Notes under the pieces: model-generated | Seen by the model: the letters and a program-made list of their open reading frames with translations, nothing else | The model's database searches: none | Told to the model about the DNA's origin: nothing | Shown: positions 1-8,918 of the stretch, piece by piece | Numbering within the stretch: the first letter of the stretch is position 1 | Layout: each line of letters starts with the position of its first letter | Program-made: the position numbers and the translations under genes | Assembly (NCBI RefSeq): GCF_030398385.1 | Contig: NZ_JAOAOQ010000003.1 | Location: 226,011 to 290,010 of the forward strand | Source of the DNA: Aquibium sp. ELW1220 | GTDB taxonomy: Bacteria; Pseudomonadota; Alphaproteobacteria; Rhizobiales; Rhizobiaceae | DNA: 64,000 bases | Reading direction: 5' to 3'

Positions 1-229
1 CGCGCTTGATGCGCTCGTTGCCGACGCCGGCCGCCCCGGCCAGGTAGAGACCGCCCGCGGCGACGACCAGCAGCACGAGGGCCGCCAGAACCGTATAGAG
101 GCCAGCCTTCAGCACGGCGCGGCCACGTCCGCCCCGCCGCTTGGCGAGCGGCGGCGGCACGCAGGCCGACGGCAGAGTCTCGAGGGCCGCTATGTCGGCC
201 TTCCGGAAGCGCACCCTTTCGTGCTGCAC
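1..229 (-). CDS. N-terminus of an AsmA/DUF3971-like membrane-anchored protein (partial)
   Basis: The 5' end of a gene leaves the window at its left edge; about 76 residues are visible. They are a basic N-terminus (RFRKAD, then a KRRGGRGR stretch), one strongly hydrophobic segment (about residues 45-66, YTVLAALVLLVVAAGG) and then GNERIK, the usual start of an exported region. In rhizobia an AsmA-like DUF3971 protein with this layout sits divergently from bcp, which is why I favour that family, but the diagnostic domain lies outside the window. I chose the GTG start at 229 because GAGAGG lies 4-5 bases upstream; an in-frame GTG at 244 is the alternative. It shares a short intergenic region with bcp. 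Confidence 0.5.
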   Translation of the reverse strand, partial: MQHERVRFRKADIAALETLPSACVPPPLAKRRGGRGRAVLKAGLYTVLAALVLLVVAAGGLYLAGAAGVGNERIKR

Positions 230-382
230 GGTCCTCTCTTCCACTCGTCCGTCCGTCTCAGCGGTGATCCATGGACGAATCCCACACGTTAACTATAAGG
301 CGAACCGTCGATGTCGCTAACCAAATTCGGCTGCGGGGTCGTTCCCGCGCGACGGGTCTCGTCGACACAGAAGGGACAACAT

Positions 383-850
383 ATGGCACTTCCAGAAATC
401 GGACAGGATGCACCGGACTTCGAACTCCCCAGCGACGGAGGCGGCACCATCGCGCTTTCGTCCCTGAAGGGAAAGGCGGTCGTCCTCTACTTCTACCCGA
501 AGGACGACACGAGCGGCTGCACCACCGAAGCCGTCGACTTTTCGGCCCTCAAAAACGAGTTCGACGCGACCGGCGCCACGGTCATCGGCGTTTCTCCCGA
601 TAGCGCAAAAAGTCATGACAAATTCAAGGCGAAGCATTCGCTGAGCGTGGCGCTGGCATCGGACGAGGAGAAATCCACGCTGGAGGCCTACGGCGTCTGG
701 GTCGAGAAGAGAATGTACGGAAAGAAGTACATGGGCGTGGAGCGGACGACTTTCCTCATCGGGCCGGACGGCAAGGTGCGCCGCGTCTGGTCCAAGGTGA
801 AGGTTCCCGGCCACGCGAAGGACGTGCTCGAGGCCGTGAAGAGCCTGTGA
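383..850 (+). CDS. bcp: Thioredoxin-dependent peroxiredoxin, BCP/PrxQ family, 1-Cys type
   Basis: Cytoplasmic thiol peroxidase of 155 residues that reduces H2O2 and organic hydroperoxides. The AhpC/TSA fold is recognisable from APDFELP near the N-terminus, LYFYPKDDTSGCTTEA around the peroxidatic Cys46, and RTTFLIGPDGKV near the C-terminus. Cys46 is the only cysteine in the protein. The resolving cysteine that many BCPs carry five residues later is a valine here, so this is a 1-Cys enzyme that must be recycled by an external thiol. I chose ATG 383, after AAGGGA, over an in-frame start at 311, because residue 1 then matches the family start. The stop overlaps the GTG of the next gene, so the two are probably co-translated. 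Confidence 0.93.
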   Translation: MALPEIGQDAPDFELPSDGGGTIALSSLKGKAVVLYFYPKDDTSGCTTEAVDFSALKNEFDATGATVIGVSPDSAKSHDKFKAKHSLSVALASDEEKSTLEAYGVWVEKRMYGKKYMGVERTTFLIGPDGKVRRVWSKVKVPGHAKDVLEAVKSL

Positions 851-1707
851 CGTCCATGGATACAGCCTCCCCCGCGGACCCGGCCGACTACCGTCCCAGA
901 AGCCTGCGGGGCGGCTGCATCGACGCCATCGGCGAGAGCGACCTCGATCGCAAGACGGCAATCGTGCGCGCCGTCGCGCGGCGCTGGTTCGACCGGACGA
1001 TCTCGGTGATGAGCCCGATGGACGGGACGCCTCCCGACTATCCCGGCCGGCCGGCGCGGCCGGAACTGGTCGAGCCGAAGCGGGTGCCGCGGCGGTCACT
1101 GCATACGGATCGGGGCCGCATCGCGCTCGCCCACGCGCTCGCCCACATCGAGCTCAACGCCATCGACCTGGCGCTCGACATCGTCGCCCGCTTCGCGGCC
1201 GAGCGGCCGCCCGCGAGCTTCTTCGACGGCTGGATGCAGGTCGCTTTCGAGGAGGCCAAGCATTTCACGCTGCTGCGCAACCGGCTGCGGTCGCTCGGCG
1301 CCGACTATGGCGACCTGCCGGCGCATGGCGGATTGTGGGAGGCCGCTCACCAGACCCGCAACGACCTGCACGCACGGCTGGCCGTCGTGCCGCTGATCCT
1401 CGAGGCGCGTGGCCTCGACGTCACGCCCTCGCTGCTGGAGAAGATGGAGGAGACCGGAGACGCCGAGACGGCGGCGATCCTGCGGGTCATCTACGAGGAC
1501 GAGAAGAAGCACGTCGCCATCGGGGCCAAGTGGTTCCGCTTCTATTGCGCGCGCGACCGGCTCAACCCCGCCCAGCGTTTCCAGGAACTCGTGCGGGCCA
1601 ATTTTCGCGGCGACCTGAAGCCGCCCTTCAACGACCGCGCCCGTGCGGCGGCCGGCCTGACGCCCCTCTTCTACCGGGCGCTGAGCGCCTCTTCGCGACA
1701 CGGTTGA
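847..1707 (+). CDS. Ferritin-like diiron-fold protein, DUF455 family
   Basis: A 286-residue helical protein with the spaced carboxylate and histidine pattern of a ferritin-like diiron site: HIELNAIDLALD, FEEAKHF, LEARGLD and EDEKKHVAIG supply Glu and ExxH ligands. Members of DUF455 are widespread in proteobacteria but their reaction is not established. The GTG start at 847 overlaps the bcp stop; ATG 856 is an in-frame alternative. Translational coupling to a peroxidase suggests a role in iron or peroxide handling, which is an inference from position. No signal peptide is visible, so it should be cytosolic. Confidence 0.85.
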   Translation: MTSMDTASPADPADYRPRSLRGGCIDAIGESDLDRKTAIVRAVARRWFDRTISVMSPMDGTPPDYPGRPARPELVEPKRVPRRSLHTDRGRIALAHALAHIELNAIDLALDIVARFAAERPPASFFDGWMQVAFEEAKHFTLLRNRLRSLGADYGDLPAHGGLWEAAHQTRNDLHARLAVVPLILEARGLDVTPSLLEKMEETGDAETAAILRVIYEDEKKHVAIGAKWFRFYCARDRLNPAQRFQELVRANFRGDLKPPFNDRARAAAGLTPLFYRALSASSRHG

Positions 1708-1811
1708 AACGCGTCCGCGAGGCCCGCGGGGAAGCGCCCGAAAACGTTTGTTAACCCTAATGGAGTGTAATCGGCAGGCATCGACTTTCGTGCAACGGAA
1801 AGCAGTATCCT

Positions 1812-3092
1812 GTGTCAAAGAGCCGTTCATCAGCCGTCTTCGGCAAGCGCAAGGAACCGCACACCTTCATCATCGCCCGCGGCGAGGAGATCCGGCATTT
1901 CACCGTGCGTCCGTGGATGTCCGCGCTCGCCGGATCGGCCCTGGCGGCCTGCGCGGTCGGCTATCTGCTCGCCACCAGCTATCTCGTGCTGCGCGACGAC
2001 CTGATCGGCGCCACGGTCGCGCGGCAGGCCCGCCTGCAGCAGGCCTATGAAGACCGCATCTCGGCGCTGCGCGCCCAGGTCGACCGCATCACCAGCCGGC
2101 AGATGCTCGACCAGCAGCTCGTCGAGAGCAAGGTCGCCGAACTCATCGACCGGCAGGAAGAACTGACTGCCCGCAACGGCATGATCCTGCCCCTTCTGGA
2201 AAAGGCCGCGGGCGAGGACGTGTTGCCTGCGCGCGGCCCCGTCCCGCTCGACAGGCCCGAGATCCGTGCCGACCTGCCGCTCGAGAACGCCTTCGCGCCC
2301 ACGGCGGCCGCGACCGCCAGCGCGGCCGCATCGGCCCTCTCCAGTCTCGCCGCGCAGAAGCCGGCGGCCGATCCGCAGCGCCTCTCGGCGGCCGACCGCG
2401 CCGACCTACTGTTCGTGAAGATCAACCGCTCCCTGCACGCCATCGAGGCGCTGCAGTTCCAGAAGATCCGGGCGGTGAAGGAAAACGCCTACAAGACCGC
2501 CGACGCGATCGTGGCCGCGCTCAAGGATGCCGGTCTGCCCGTCGACCCGGACTACGGCACCGGCGATGTCGGCGGGCCCCTCGTTCCCGTCGGCGCGGAC
2601 GATCCGTTCGAGACCGAAGTCGAGGAACTGGACGACGCGCTGACCAAGCTCGACGGCATCCGCCAGGCCGCCGTCCGCCTGCCCATCGCCAATCCGGCGC
2701 CGGGCCAGAGCGTGACCAGCGGGTTCGGCGTCCGGCGCGACCCGCTCATCGGTCGCCCGGCCTTCCACGCGGGCATCGACTTCCGCGCCTCGGTCGGCGT
2801 CCCGGTGCGCGCCAGCGGGGCCGGCACGGTGCTGAAGGCCGGCTGGAACGGCGGCTATGGCCGGATGGTCGAGATCGACCATGGCAACGGCCTGACGACC
2901 CGATACGCGCATCTGAGCAAGCTCAAGGTGGCCGAGGGCGACACGGTCGCGGCCGGCGCCGTCGTGGGTCTGTCGGGAAGCTCCGGCCGCTCGACGGGAC
3001 CGCACCTGCACTACGAGGTGCGGCGCAACGGCAAGGCGACGAACCCGGTCCGCTTCATCAGCGCCGGCAAGGCGATCAAGGACCTGCTCTGA
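1812..3092 (+). CDS. Membrane-anchored M23 (LytM) metallopeptidase
   Basis: 426 residues. There is one transmembrane segment near residues 36-58, a coiled-coil-like region (about 60-120), an Ala/Pro-rich linker and a C-terminal peptidase_M23 domain (about 295-415). The zinc motifs are intact: H319xxxD323 (HAGIDF) and H398-L-H400 (PHLHYEV). It should cleave peptidoglycan cross-links or activate amidases in the periplasm. The GTG start follows GGAAAG. The intergenic region upstream contains GTTAAC at 1750-1755. With PBP1A and the cell-wall amidase nearby it forms an envelope-remodelling neighbourhood. Cleavage itself cannot be shown from sequence, since some LytM proteins are degenerate, but this one keeps its ligands. 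Confidence 0.9.
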   Translation: MSKSRSSAVFGKRKEPHTFIIARGEEIRHFTVRPWMSALAGSALAACAVGYLLATSYLVLRDDLIGATVARQARLQQAYEDRISALRAQVDRITSRQMLDQQLVESKVAELIDRQEELTARNGMILPLLEKAAGEDVLPARGPVPLDRPEIRADLPLENAFAPTAAATASAAASALSSLAAQKPAADPQRLSAADRADLLFVKINRSLHAIEALQFQKIRAVKENAYKTADAIVAALKDAGLPVDPDYGTGDVGGPLVPVGADDPFETEVEELDDALTKLDGIRQAAVRLPIANPAPGQSVTSGFGVRRDPLIGRPAFHAGIDFRASVGVPVRASGAGTVLKAGWNGGYGRMVEIDHGNGLTTRYAHLSKLKVAEGDTVAAGAVVGLSGSSGRSTGPHLHYEVRRNGKATNPVRFISAGKAIKDLL

Positions 3093-3131
3093 CGCGCAGG
3101 CCCCGCCGGACCAGGCCGGCGGCGCCTGCGA

Positions 3132-4260
3132 TCAGTCGATGTCCTCGACGGTCGTGACGCCGCCATCGATCCTCTGCGACAGCGAAGCTTCCATGAAGTC
3201 GTCGAGGTCGCCGTCGAGCACGCCCTGCGGATTGGTGCTCTCCACGCCGGTGCGCAGGTCCTTCACGAGCTGGTAGGGCTGCAGCACGTAGGACCGGATC
3301 TGGTGGCCCCAGCCGATGTCGGACTTCGACGCCTCGGTCGCGTTGGCCGCTTCCTCGCGCTTTTGCAGTTCCACCTCGTAGAGGCGCGAGCGCAGCATCT
3401 CCCAGGCCTTGGCCTTGTTCTTGTGCTGCGAGCGCTCCTGCTGGCACGACACGGCGATGCCGGTCGCCAGATGGGTGATGCGGACGGCCGAATCGGTGGT
3501 GTTGATGTGCTGGCCGCCCGAGCCCGAGGCGCGATAGGTGTCGATGCGCACGTCGGACTCCGAGACCTCGATCTCGATGGTGTCGTCGATGACCGGATAG
3601 ACCCAGATGCTCGAGAACGAGGTGTGGCGGCGCGCATTGCTGTCGAAGGGCGAGATGCGCACCAGCCGGTGCACGCCGGACTCGGTCTTCAGCCAGCCAT
3701 AGGCGTTGTGGCCCTTGATCAGCAGGGTGGCCGACTTGATGCCGGCCTCCTCGCCGTCATGCATCTCGAGCACTTCGACCTTGAACTTCCGCCGCTCGGC
3801 CCAGCGCGTGTACATGCGCAGGAGCATGTTGGCCCAGTCCTGGCTCTCGGTGCCGCCGGCTCCGGCATGCACTTCGAGATAGGTGTCGTTCTTGTCGGCC
3901 TCGCCCGACAGCAGCGTCTCGATCTGGCGCGCAGCGATCTCGGCCCGCAGCTCGCGGATGGAGGCCTCGGCCTCGCCGACGACCGACTGGTCGCCCTCCT
4001 CCTCGCCGAGCTCGATCAGGCCGATGCCGTCGTCGAGCTGGGCGGAGAGCCGCCGGATGGCCGCGATCTGGTCCTCGAGCGACTGGCGCTCGCGCATCAG
4101 GTCCTGCGCCTTCTGGGGATCGTTCCACAGCTCGCCGTCCTCGGCGAGCATGTTCAGGTAGTCTAGTCTCTTGTGGGCCTGATCCCAGTCAAAGATGCCT
4201 CCTCAGCAGGCCGATGCCCTGCTGGATCTCGTTGACGAGGTTCTGGGTTTCCGCGCGCAT
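3132..4260 (-). CDS. prfB: Peptide chain release factor 2, with programmed +1 frameshift
   Basis: RF2 recognises UGA and UAA and triggers peptide release on the ribosome. The gene is in two frames. A 23-codon first frame ([15 protein letters not shown]... starting at ATG 4260) runs into CTT TGA at 4194-4189; the long second frame continues from GAC at 4190 to 3132, giving about 375 residues, the normal RF2 length. Diagnostic motifs in the second frame are the SPF codon-recognition tripeptide (RISPFDSN) and the GGQ catalytic loop (SGSGGQHIN). Reading only the long frame would drop the N-terminus. It lies downstream of mrcA on the same strand with about 130 bases between. Confidence 0.97.
4188..4203 (-). 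promoter_or_regulatory. prfB autoregulatory +1 frameshift site
   Basis: On the minus strand the sequence reads AGGAGG, CAT, CTT, TGA, C. This is the classical RF2 recoding signal: a Shine-Dalgarno-like AGGAGG (4203-4198) three bases upstream of the slippery CTT, followed by an in-frame UGA and a C. When RF2 is scarce the ribosome pauses at UGA and slips +1, allowing full-length RF2 to be made. All elements known from Escherichia coli prfB are present here with the same spacing. Confidence 0.96.
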
Positions 4261-4393
4261 GGCAGTTCGCCTGCTCTTCCTGACTGGATCTGATGGGTGA
4301 TGAATCGCGGCGGACCATATTTCCATGGTCCGCCGCTGTAAAGGTGACGCGAAGGCTTCGGTGGTGTGGTGCCGATGCGCCGGGCCGCAGCGG

Positions 4394-6841
4394 TCAGTAG
4401 AGACCGCCGCCGCCCGTCGAGATGGCGCGGCTCGCCGAGGGCGAGATGGCGGCGCCTTCCACCGAGTCGCCGAACTCGCCGCCGATGATGGAATAGGAAT
4501 CGGCAGGCCCGGTGCCGGGCTTGAAGGCTTCCATGATCACGCCCGCCTCGCCTTCGTAGGCCTGCATGCCGGTCTGGCGGTTGATCGGGATCAGCTTCAT
4601 GCCCTGCGGAATCTGGAAGTCGACCGGACGCATGTCCTTCAGCGCTTCGGCCATGAACTCCTTGAAGATCGGCGCCGCGAGGCCGCCGCCCGTCGAGCCC
4701 TTGCCCATCGGCGAGGGCTGGTCGTAGCCGAGGTAGACGCCGACGACGATGTCGGGCGTGAAGCCGATGAACCAGGCGTCCTTCTCGTCGTTGGTGGTGC
4801 CGGTCTTGCCGGCGATCGGCCGGCCGAGCTCGGCGATGGTGGTGGCCGTGCCGCGCTGCACCACGCCCTGCATCATCGAAGTGATCTGGTAGGCCGTCAT
4901 CGGGTCGAGCACCTGCTCGGCAGTGTCGATCAGCTCCGGTTCTCCCTGGCCGCGCCATTCGGCGGCGTTGCAGCCCTCGCAGCCGCGATCGTCGTGCTTG
5001 TAGACGGTCTTGCCGTAGCGATCCTGAATGCGGTCGATGAGCGACGGCTTGATCGACTTGCCGCCATTGGCGAAGACCGAATAGGCCGACACCATGCGCA
5101 TGACCGTCGTCTCGCCCGAGCCGAGCGACATGGCGATGTGCGGCGGCATGCGGTCGTAGACGCCGAAGCGCTCGGCATATTCGGCCACCAGCGGCATGCC
5201 CATGTCGTTGGCCAGCCGCACCGTCATCAGGTTTCGCGAGCGCTCGATGCCCGCCCGCAGCGTCGAGGGGCCGGCGGCCTGCCCGCCATAATTCTTCGGC
5301 GACCAGACCTCGTTGCCGATGGTGATGGTGATGGGACCGTCGAGCACCACGGAGGCCGGCGTGTAGCCATTGTCGAGCGCGGCGGCGTAGAGGATCGGCT
5401 TGAACGACGAGCCCGGCTGGCGCATCGCCTGGGTGGCGCGGTTGAACTCGGAGGCGGCGAAGGAGAAGCCGCCGACCATGGCCAGAACGCGGCCGGTGTG
5501 CGGGTCCATCGCCACCATGCCGCCGCCGACCTTGGGCACCTGGCGCAGGATCCAGCCGTCGTCTCCGGTCTTCTCGACATAGACGACGTCACCGACGTCG
5601 AGGACGTCGGAGGGCGACTTCGCCTTGAGCAGCTTGCCGTCGACGACGTGGCGCATGGCCCAGCCCATCTCGGCGGTCGCGATCGAGATCGTCCGGCGTT
5701 CCGGCGCCAGTTCGCCGGAGACTTCGCGCTGCGGCTGCAGGCCGAGCTCGAGGCCCTTGGCACCGACCTCGAGGACGACCGCCAGGGTCCATTCGGGGAC
5801 GTCCGACAGGGCAGGCACTTCGGCCAGCGCCACACCCCAGTCGCCGTCGGTGGCGATGGTGGTCACCGGACCGCGGAAGCCGCGCAGCGTGTCGAAGCGG
5901 ATCAGGCCGTGCTGCAGCGCGGTACGCGCCATCATCTGGAGCTTCGGGTCGAGCGTGGTACGGATCGATAGGCCGCCGGCGTAGAGCGCATCCTCGCCGT
6001 AGCGCTGGATGATCTCGCGGCGCACCTCCTCGGTGAAGTACTCGCCCGCGAACAGGTTGCTGCCGCGGCGGCGCGGGTTGACGTTGAGGCCGGTTTCCTT
6101 GGCCTTCGCGCCTTCGGCGGCGTCCACGTAACCGTTCTCCACCATCTGGTCGACCACCCAGTTGCGGCGCTCGATGGCGCGCTCGGTGTGGCGGAAGGGA
6201 TGGTAGTTGGACGGACCCTTGGGCAGCGCGGCCAGGTAGGCCGCCTCGGCAATGGTCAGCTCGTTGACGGACTTGTCGAAATAGGCGAGCGCGGCGCCGG
6301 CGATGCCGTAGGAACCGAGACCGAAGAAGATCTCGTTCAGGTAGAGTTCGAGGATGCGGTCCTTCGAATAGGCCTGCTCGATGCGGAAGGCGAGGATCAT
6401 CTCGCGGATCTTGCGATCGTAGGTCTGGTCCGAGGTGAGCAGGAAGTTCTTGGCGACCTGCTGGGTGATCGTCGACGCGCCGACCGGGCGGCGGCCGCTG
6501 CCGACGTTCTGCAGGTTGGTGACGACGGCACGGACGAGGCCCGTCACGTCGATGCCGGGGTGGGTGTAGAAGTTCTTGTCCTCGGCAGAGAGGAATGCTG
6601 CCTTGACGCGGTCGGGGATCGCCTGGATCGGCAGGAACAGCCGCCGCTCCTTGGCGAACTCGGCCATCAGCTCTCCGTCCGAGGCGTGGACGCGGCTGGT
6701 GACGGCCGGCTCGTAGCGGGCAAGGACCTCGTAATCCGGCAGATCGTTGGTCAGCTGGCTGATGTAGAGGGCGACGCCTCCCGCCACCACCAGGCCGAGC
6801 ATGATGGCAACGCCGAAGAAGTATCCAATCAGTCGAATCAT
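4394..6841 (-). CDS. mrcA: Penicillin-binding protein 1A, bifunctional transglycosylase/transpeptidase
   Basis: An 815-residue class A PBP that polymerises and cross-links peptidoglycan. An N-terminal membrane anchor (about residues 5-27) precedes the GT51 glycosyltransferase domain, whose catalytic Glu87 lies in SAEDKNFYTHPG. The penicillin-binding transpeptidase domain carries S478-SFK481, S535-R-N537 and K679-TGT. The region between the domains contains the PBP1A-type OB-like insert. The ATG start is immediately followed by the membrane anchor. It is transcribed toward prfB and lies downstream of the cell-wall amidase on the same strand, a common alphaproteobacterial order. Confidence 0.96.
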   Translation of the reverse strand: MIRLIGYFFGVAIMLGLVVAGGVALYISQLTNDLPDYEVLARYEPAVTSRVHASDGELMAEFAKERRLFLPIQAIPDRVKAAFLSAEDKNFYTHPGIDVTGLVRAVVTNLQNVGSGRRPVGASTITQQVAKNFLLTSDQTYDRKIREMILAFRIEQAYSKDRILELYLNEIFFGLGSYGIAGAALAYFDKSVNELTIAEAAYLAALPKGPSNYHPFRHTERAIERRNWVVDQMVENGYVDAAEGAKAKETGLNVNPRRRGSNLFAGEYFTEEVRREIIQRYGEDALYAGGLSIRTTLDPKLQMMARTALQHGLIRFDTLRGFRGPVTTIATDGDWGVALAEVPALSDVPEWTLAVVLEVGAKGLELGLQPQREVSGELAPERRTISIATAEMGWAMRHVVDGKLLKAKSPSDVLDVGDVVYVEKTGDDGWILRQVPKVGGGMVAMDPHTGRVLAMVGGFSFAASEFNRATQAMRQPGSSFKPILYAAALDNGYTPASVVLDGPITITIGNEVWSPKNYGGQAAGPSTLRAGIERSRNLMTVRLANDMGMPLVAEYAERFGVYDRMPPHIAMSLGSGETTVMRMVSAYSVFANGGKSIKPSLIDRIQDRYGKTVYKHDDRGCEGCNAAEWRGQGEPELIDTAEQVLDPMTAYQITSMMQGVVQRGTATTIAELGRPIAGKTGTTNDEKDAWFIGFTPDIVVGVYLGYDQPSPMGKGSTGGGLAAPIFKEFMAEALKDMRPVDFQIPQGMKLIPINRQTGMQAYEGEAGVIMEAFKPGTGPADSYSIIGGEFGDSVEGAAISPSASRAISTGGGGLY

Positions 6842-7045
6842 ACCCGCTCCAATCCGGACAACCCGAAGTCCGGCAGCATCCCGGAAGCGCCTCCACCGGG
6901 AGAAGCCGCCCTCCGTCTCACCGACCGCTCATTGCCTTCCTCATGTGGGCAAAATGCGGCAGGAAAACCGTTCGTCCAACCCGTGGCGCCCTGCCCGCCA
7001 GGCATGTTGCCAAAAGGCCACTGCCGTCAATCCCCGCCGCCCGTT

Positions 7046-8293
7046 TCAGCCGCCCGCACCGGTGCGAATCGCCGCGAAGGCCTCGATCGCCACGGTCATG
7101 CTGCTCACCGCCTTCTCGCGCCAGACGGGGTCCTGGAGTTTCGCGGCATCCTTGGCGTTGGACAGGTATCCGAGCTCCACGAGCACCGACGGCACGTCCG
7201 GCGCGCGCAGCACCCGGAAGCCGGCCGACCGCTGCGGATTGTTGATCATCTCGATCGCCCGCCCGAGTTCGTCGACCAGCGCGCGGGCGAACGCGACCGA
7301 GAAGCCGTGCGTCTCGCGCCGCACCAGGTCAAACAGGATATCGGCCACCTGCTGGTTGTCGTCGGCGATCTCGATGCCGGCCACCGAATCGGAGAGGTTC
7401 TCGCGCTCGGCGGCGGCCCGGGCGACCTCGTCGGAGGCCTTCTCGGAGATCGTGTAGACGGTCGCGCCCCGGATACCCGGCAGGCTGATCGTGTCGGCAT
7501 GGATCGACACGAACAGATCGGCCTCGTGCTGGCGCGCGATCCGCACCCGTTCGTCGAGCCGCAGGAAGACGTCGTCGTCGCGCGTCATGAAGACGTTGAA
7601 GCGACCCGTGGACTTGAGCCGCTCGAGCAGCTCGCGCGAGAAAGACAGCGTCAGGTCCTTCTCGGCCGTCCCGCTGACGGCCTTCGCGCCCCCGTCGATA
7701 CCGCCATGGCCTGGATCGATGACGATCGTGAACGGCTTCTCGATCGGGGCGCGCACGCCGACGCGGTCGTTCTTGCCGGTCGTCACCGTGGAGGCCGTCG
7801 TCGCCGCCTGGTCGGCCAGCGCGCGCTCGAAGGCCGCTTCCGAATCGGCGACGATGTCGATCACCATGCGATGGCCGGGCGAGTTCTCGTTCTCCAGCAG
7901 CGAAAGGTTCTCGACCGTGAACGGCCCGTTGCCCGTCAATATGATTCGCGACGAACCGGTGCCGAGATTGCCGTAGCGTACCCCTGCCACGAGCCCGCGC
8001 GGATCGAGCTGGTCCGGCTCGAAGGCGAAGTTCGTCGCCGGCAGGTCGACGATCAGCCGGTGCGGTCCGCGCAGCAGGAACCACTTCACGTCCGGCTCGC
8101 GGTCGAACTCCACCACGACGCGCATCCGCACCGCGTCGCCGGCCATCCGATAGGCATGCGCCCGAAGCGCGTCCTCGTCGGCGTTCGGCGCCGCCAGCGC
8201 CGCAGCCTGGCCGAGAACCAGCGCGAACAGCACGGCAAGCCACGCCATTCCCGAACGCAGCAGTCGCCGGCGGTGATCCTGCGATCGTTGCAT
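7046..8293 (-). CDS. amiC: N-acetylmuramoyl-L-alanine amidase with AMIN domain
   Basis: A periplasmic zinc amidase (415 residues) that removes stem peptides from peptidoglycan, usually at the septum. A signal peptide (LAVLFALVLGQAAALA) is followed by a beta-rich AMIN targeting domain (about residues 40-145) and an Amidase_3 domain (about 185-405). The ligands and catalytic residues are visible: His in IDPGHGG (about residue 196), Glu in AEKDLTL, His in SIHAD and Glu in VELGYLSN. I chose ATG 8293, with AGGA five bases upstream, over longer in-frame starts because it places the signal peptide at the N-terminus. Two GTTAAC motifs (8351 and 8375) lie upstream. Confidence 0.92.
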   Translation of the reverse strand: MQRSQDHRRRLLRSGMAWLAVLFALVLGQAAALAAPNADEDALRAHAYRMAGDAVRMRVVVEFDREPDVKWFLLRGPHRLIVDLPATNFAFEPDQLDPRGLVAGVRYGNLGTGSSRIILTGNGPFTVENLSLLENENSPGHRMVIDIVADSEAAFERALADQAATTASTVTTGKNDRVGVRAPIEKPFTIVIDPGHGGIDGGAKAVSGTAEKDLTLSFSRELLERLKSTGRFNVFMTRDDDVFLRLDERVRIARQHEADLFVSIHADTISLPGIRGATVYTISEKASDEVARAAAERENLSDSVAGIEIADDNQQVADILFDLVRRETHGFSVAFARALVDELGRAIEMINNPQRSAGFRVLRAPDVPSVLVELGYLSNAKDAAKLQDPVWREKAVSSMTVAIEAFAAIRTGAGG

Positions 8294-8918
8294 CAGTTCC
8301 TGTCCCGCCACCCTATTTCGTCGGCGCCCGGCCTTCCGGACATGCGTCTCGTTAACGGATCGTATCCGCGCGTGGTTAACCGAAGGTTGTCGCGCGGCAG
8401 TTGCCGACGCCCCCTTTGCCGGCATCGGAAACGGGGGTTGCCATCGTCGCGCCCAAATCATAAAAGCGTCGCTGGGTTACTTCAATGCTCGGGACCGCCT
8501 CCCGATCGGCCTTCCGACAATTGTCCGGAAGTTCCAAGTCGATGGCGACGGCCTGGTCGCTGGCGCGTAGTGAACCAGAAAGTTTTCGTCAAGGCGTTCG
8601 CGACTATCGCGAATACCTTGAGTGATGAAAACGGCCGGAAGTTGTCTTCCGCGCCGGCTCTGTATGAGCAAAGAGCTGGTCCGGCGCGCCGGGCCTTGGT
8701 TGAAAACGTTTCGCCTGGAAATGCGATGGCCTTGGGCGCCCTGAAGACAACCCCCGATCAGAACCGCGCCTTCGTGGCTGCGGACGGGCATCTTCCGGCG
8801 TTCTGGTCACGGCAGTCGGCGGACCACAGATTATCCGGCACGATCCCTCCGAGACTCACAAGGCGGTGCGCGGTGACGCGTCCACCCGTGATGGCGGCTG
8901 CCGGGGAGACAAATTCTT
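8294..8918. other. 625-bp divergent intergenic region with the rne leader
   Basis: No convincing gene lies here. The region separates the amidase from rne and must hold promoters for both. On the amidase side GTTAAC occurs at 8351-8356 and 8375-8380. In the rne-proximal half there is a perfect inverted repeat, TTCGCGA-CTA-TCGCGAA at 8597-8613, and an imperfect one around 8510-8535. RNase E is known to autoregulate through its 5' untranslated region in enterobacteria, so a long structured leader would not be surprising, but I cannot map a transcription start. Confidence 0.4.
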
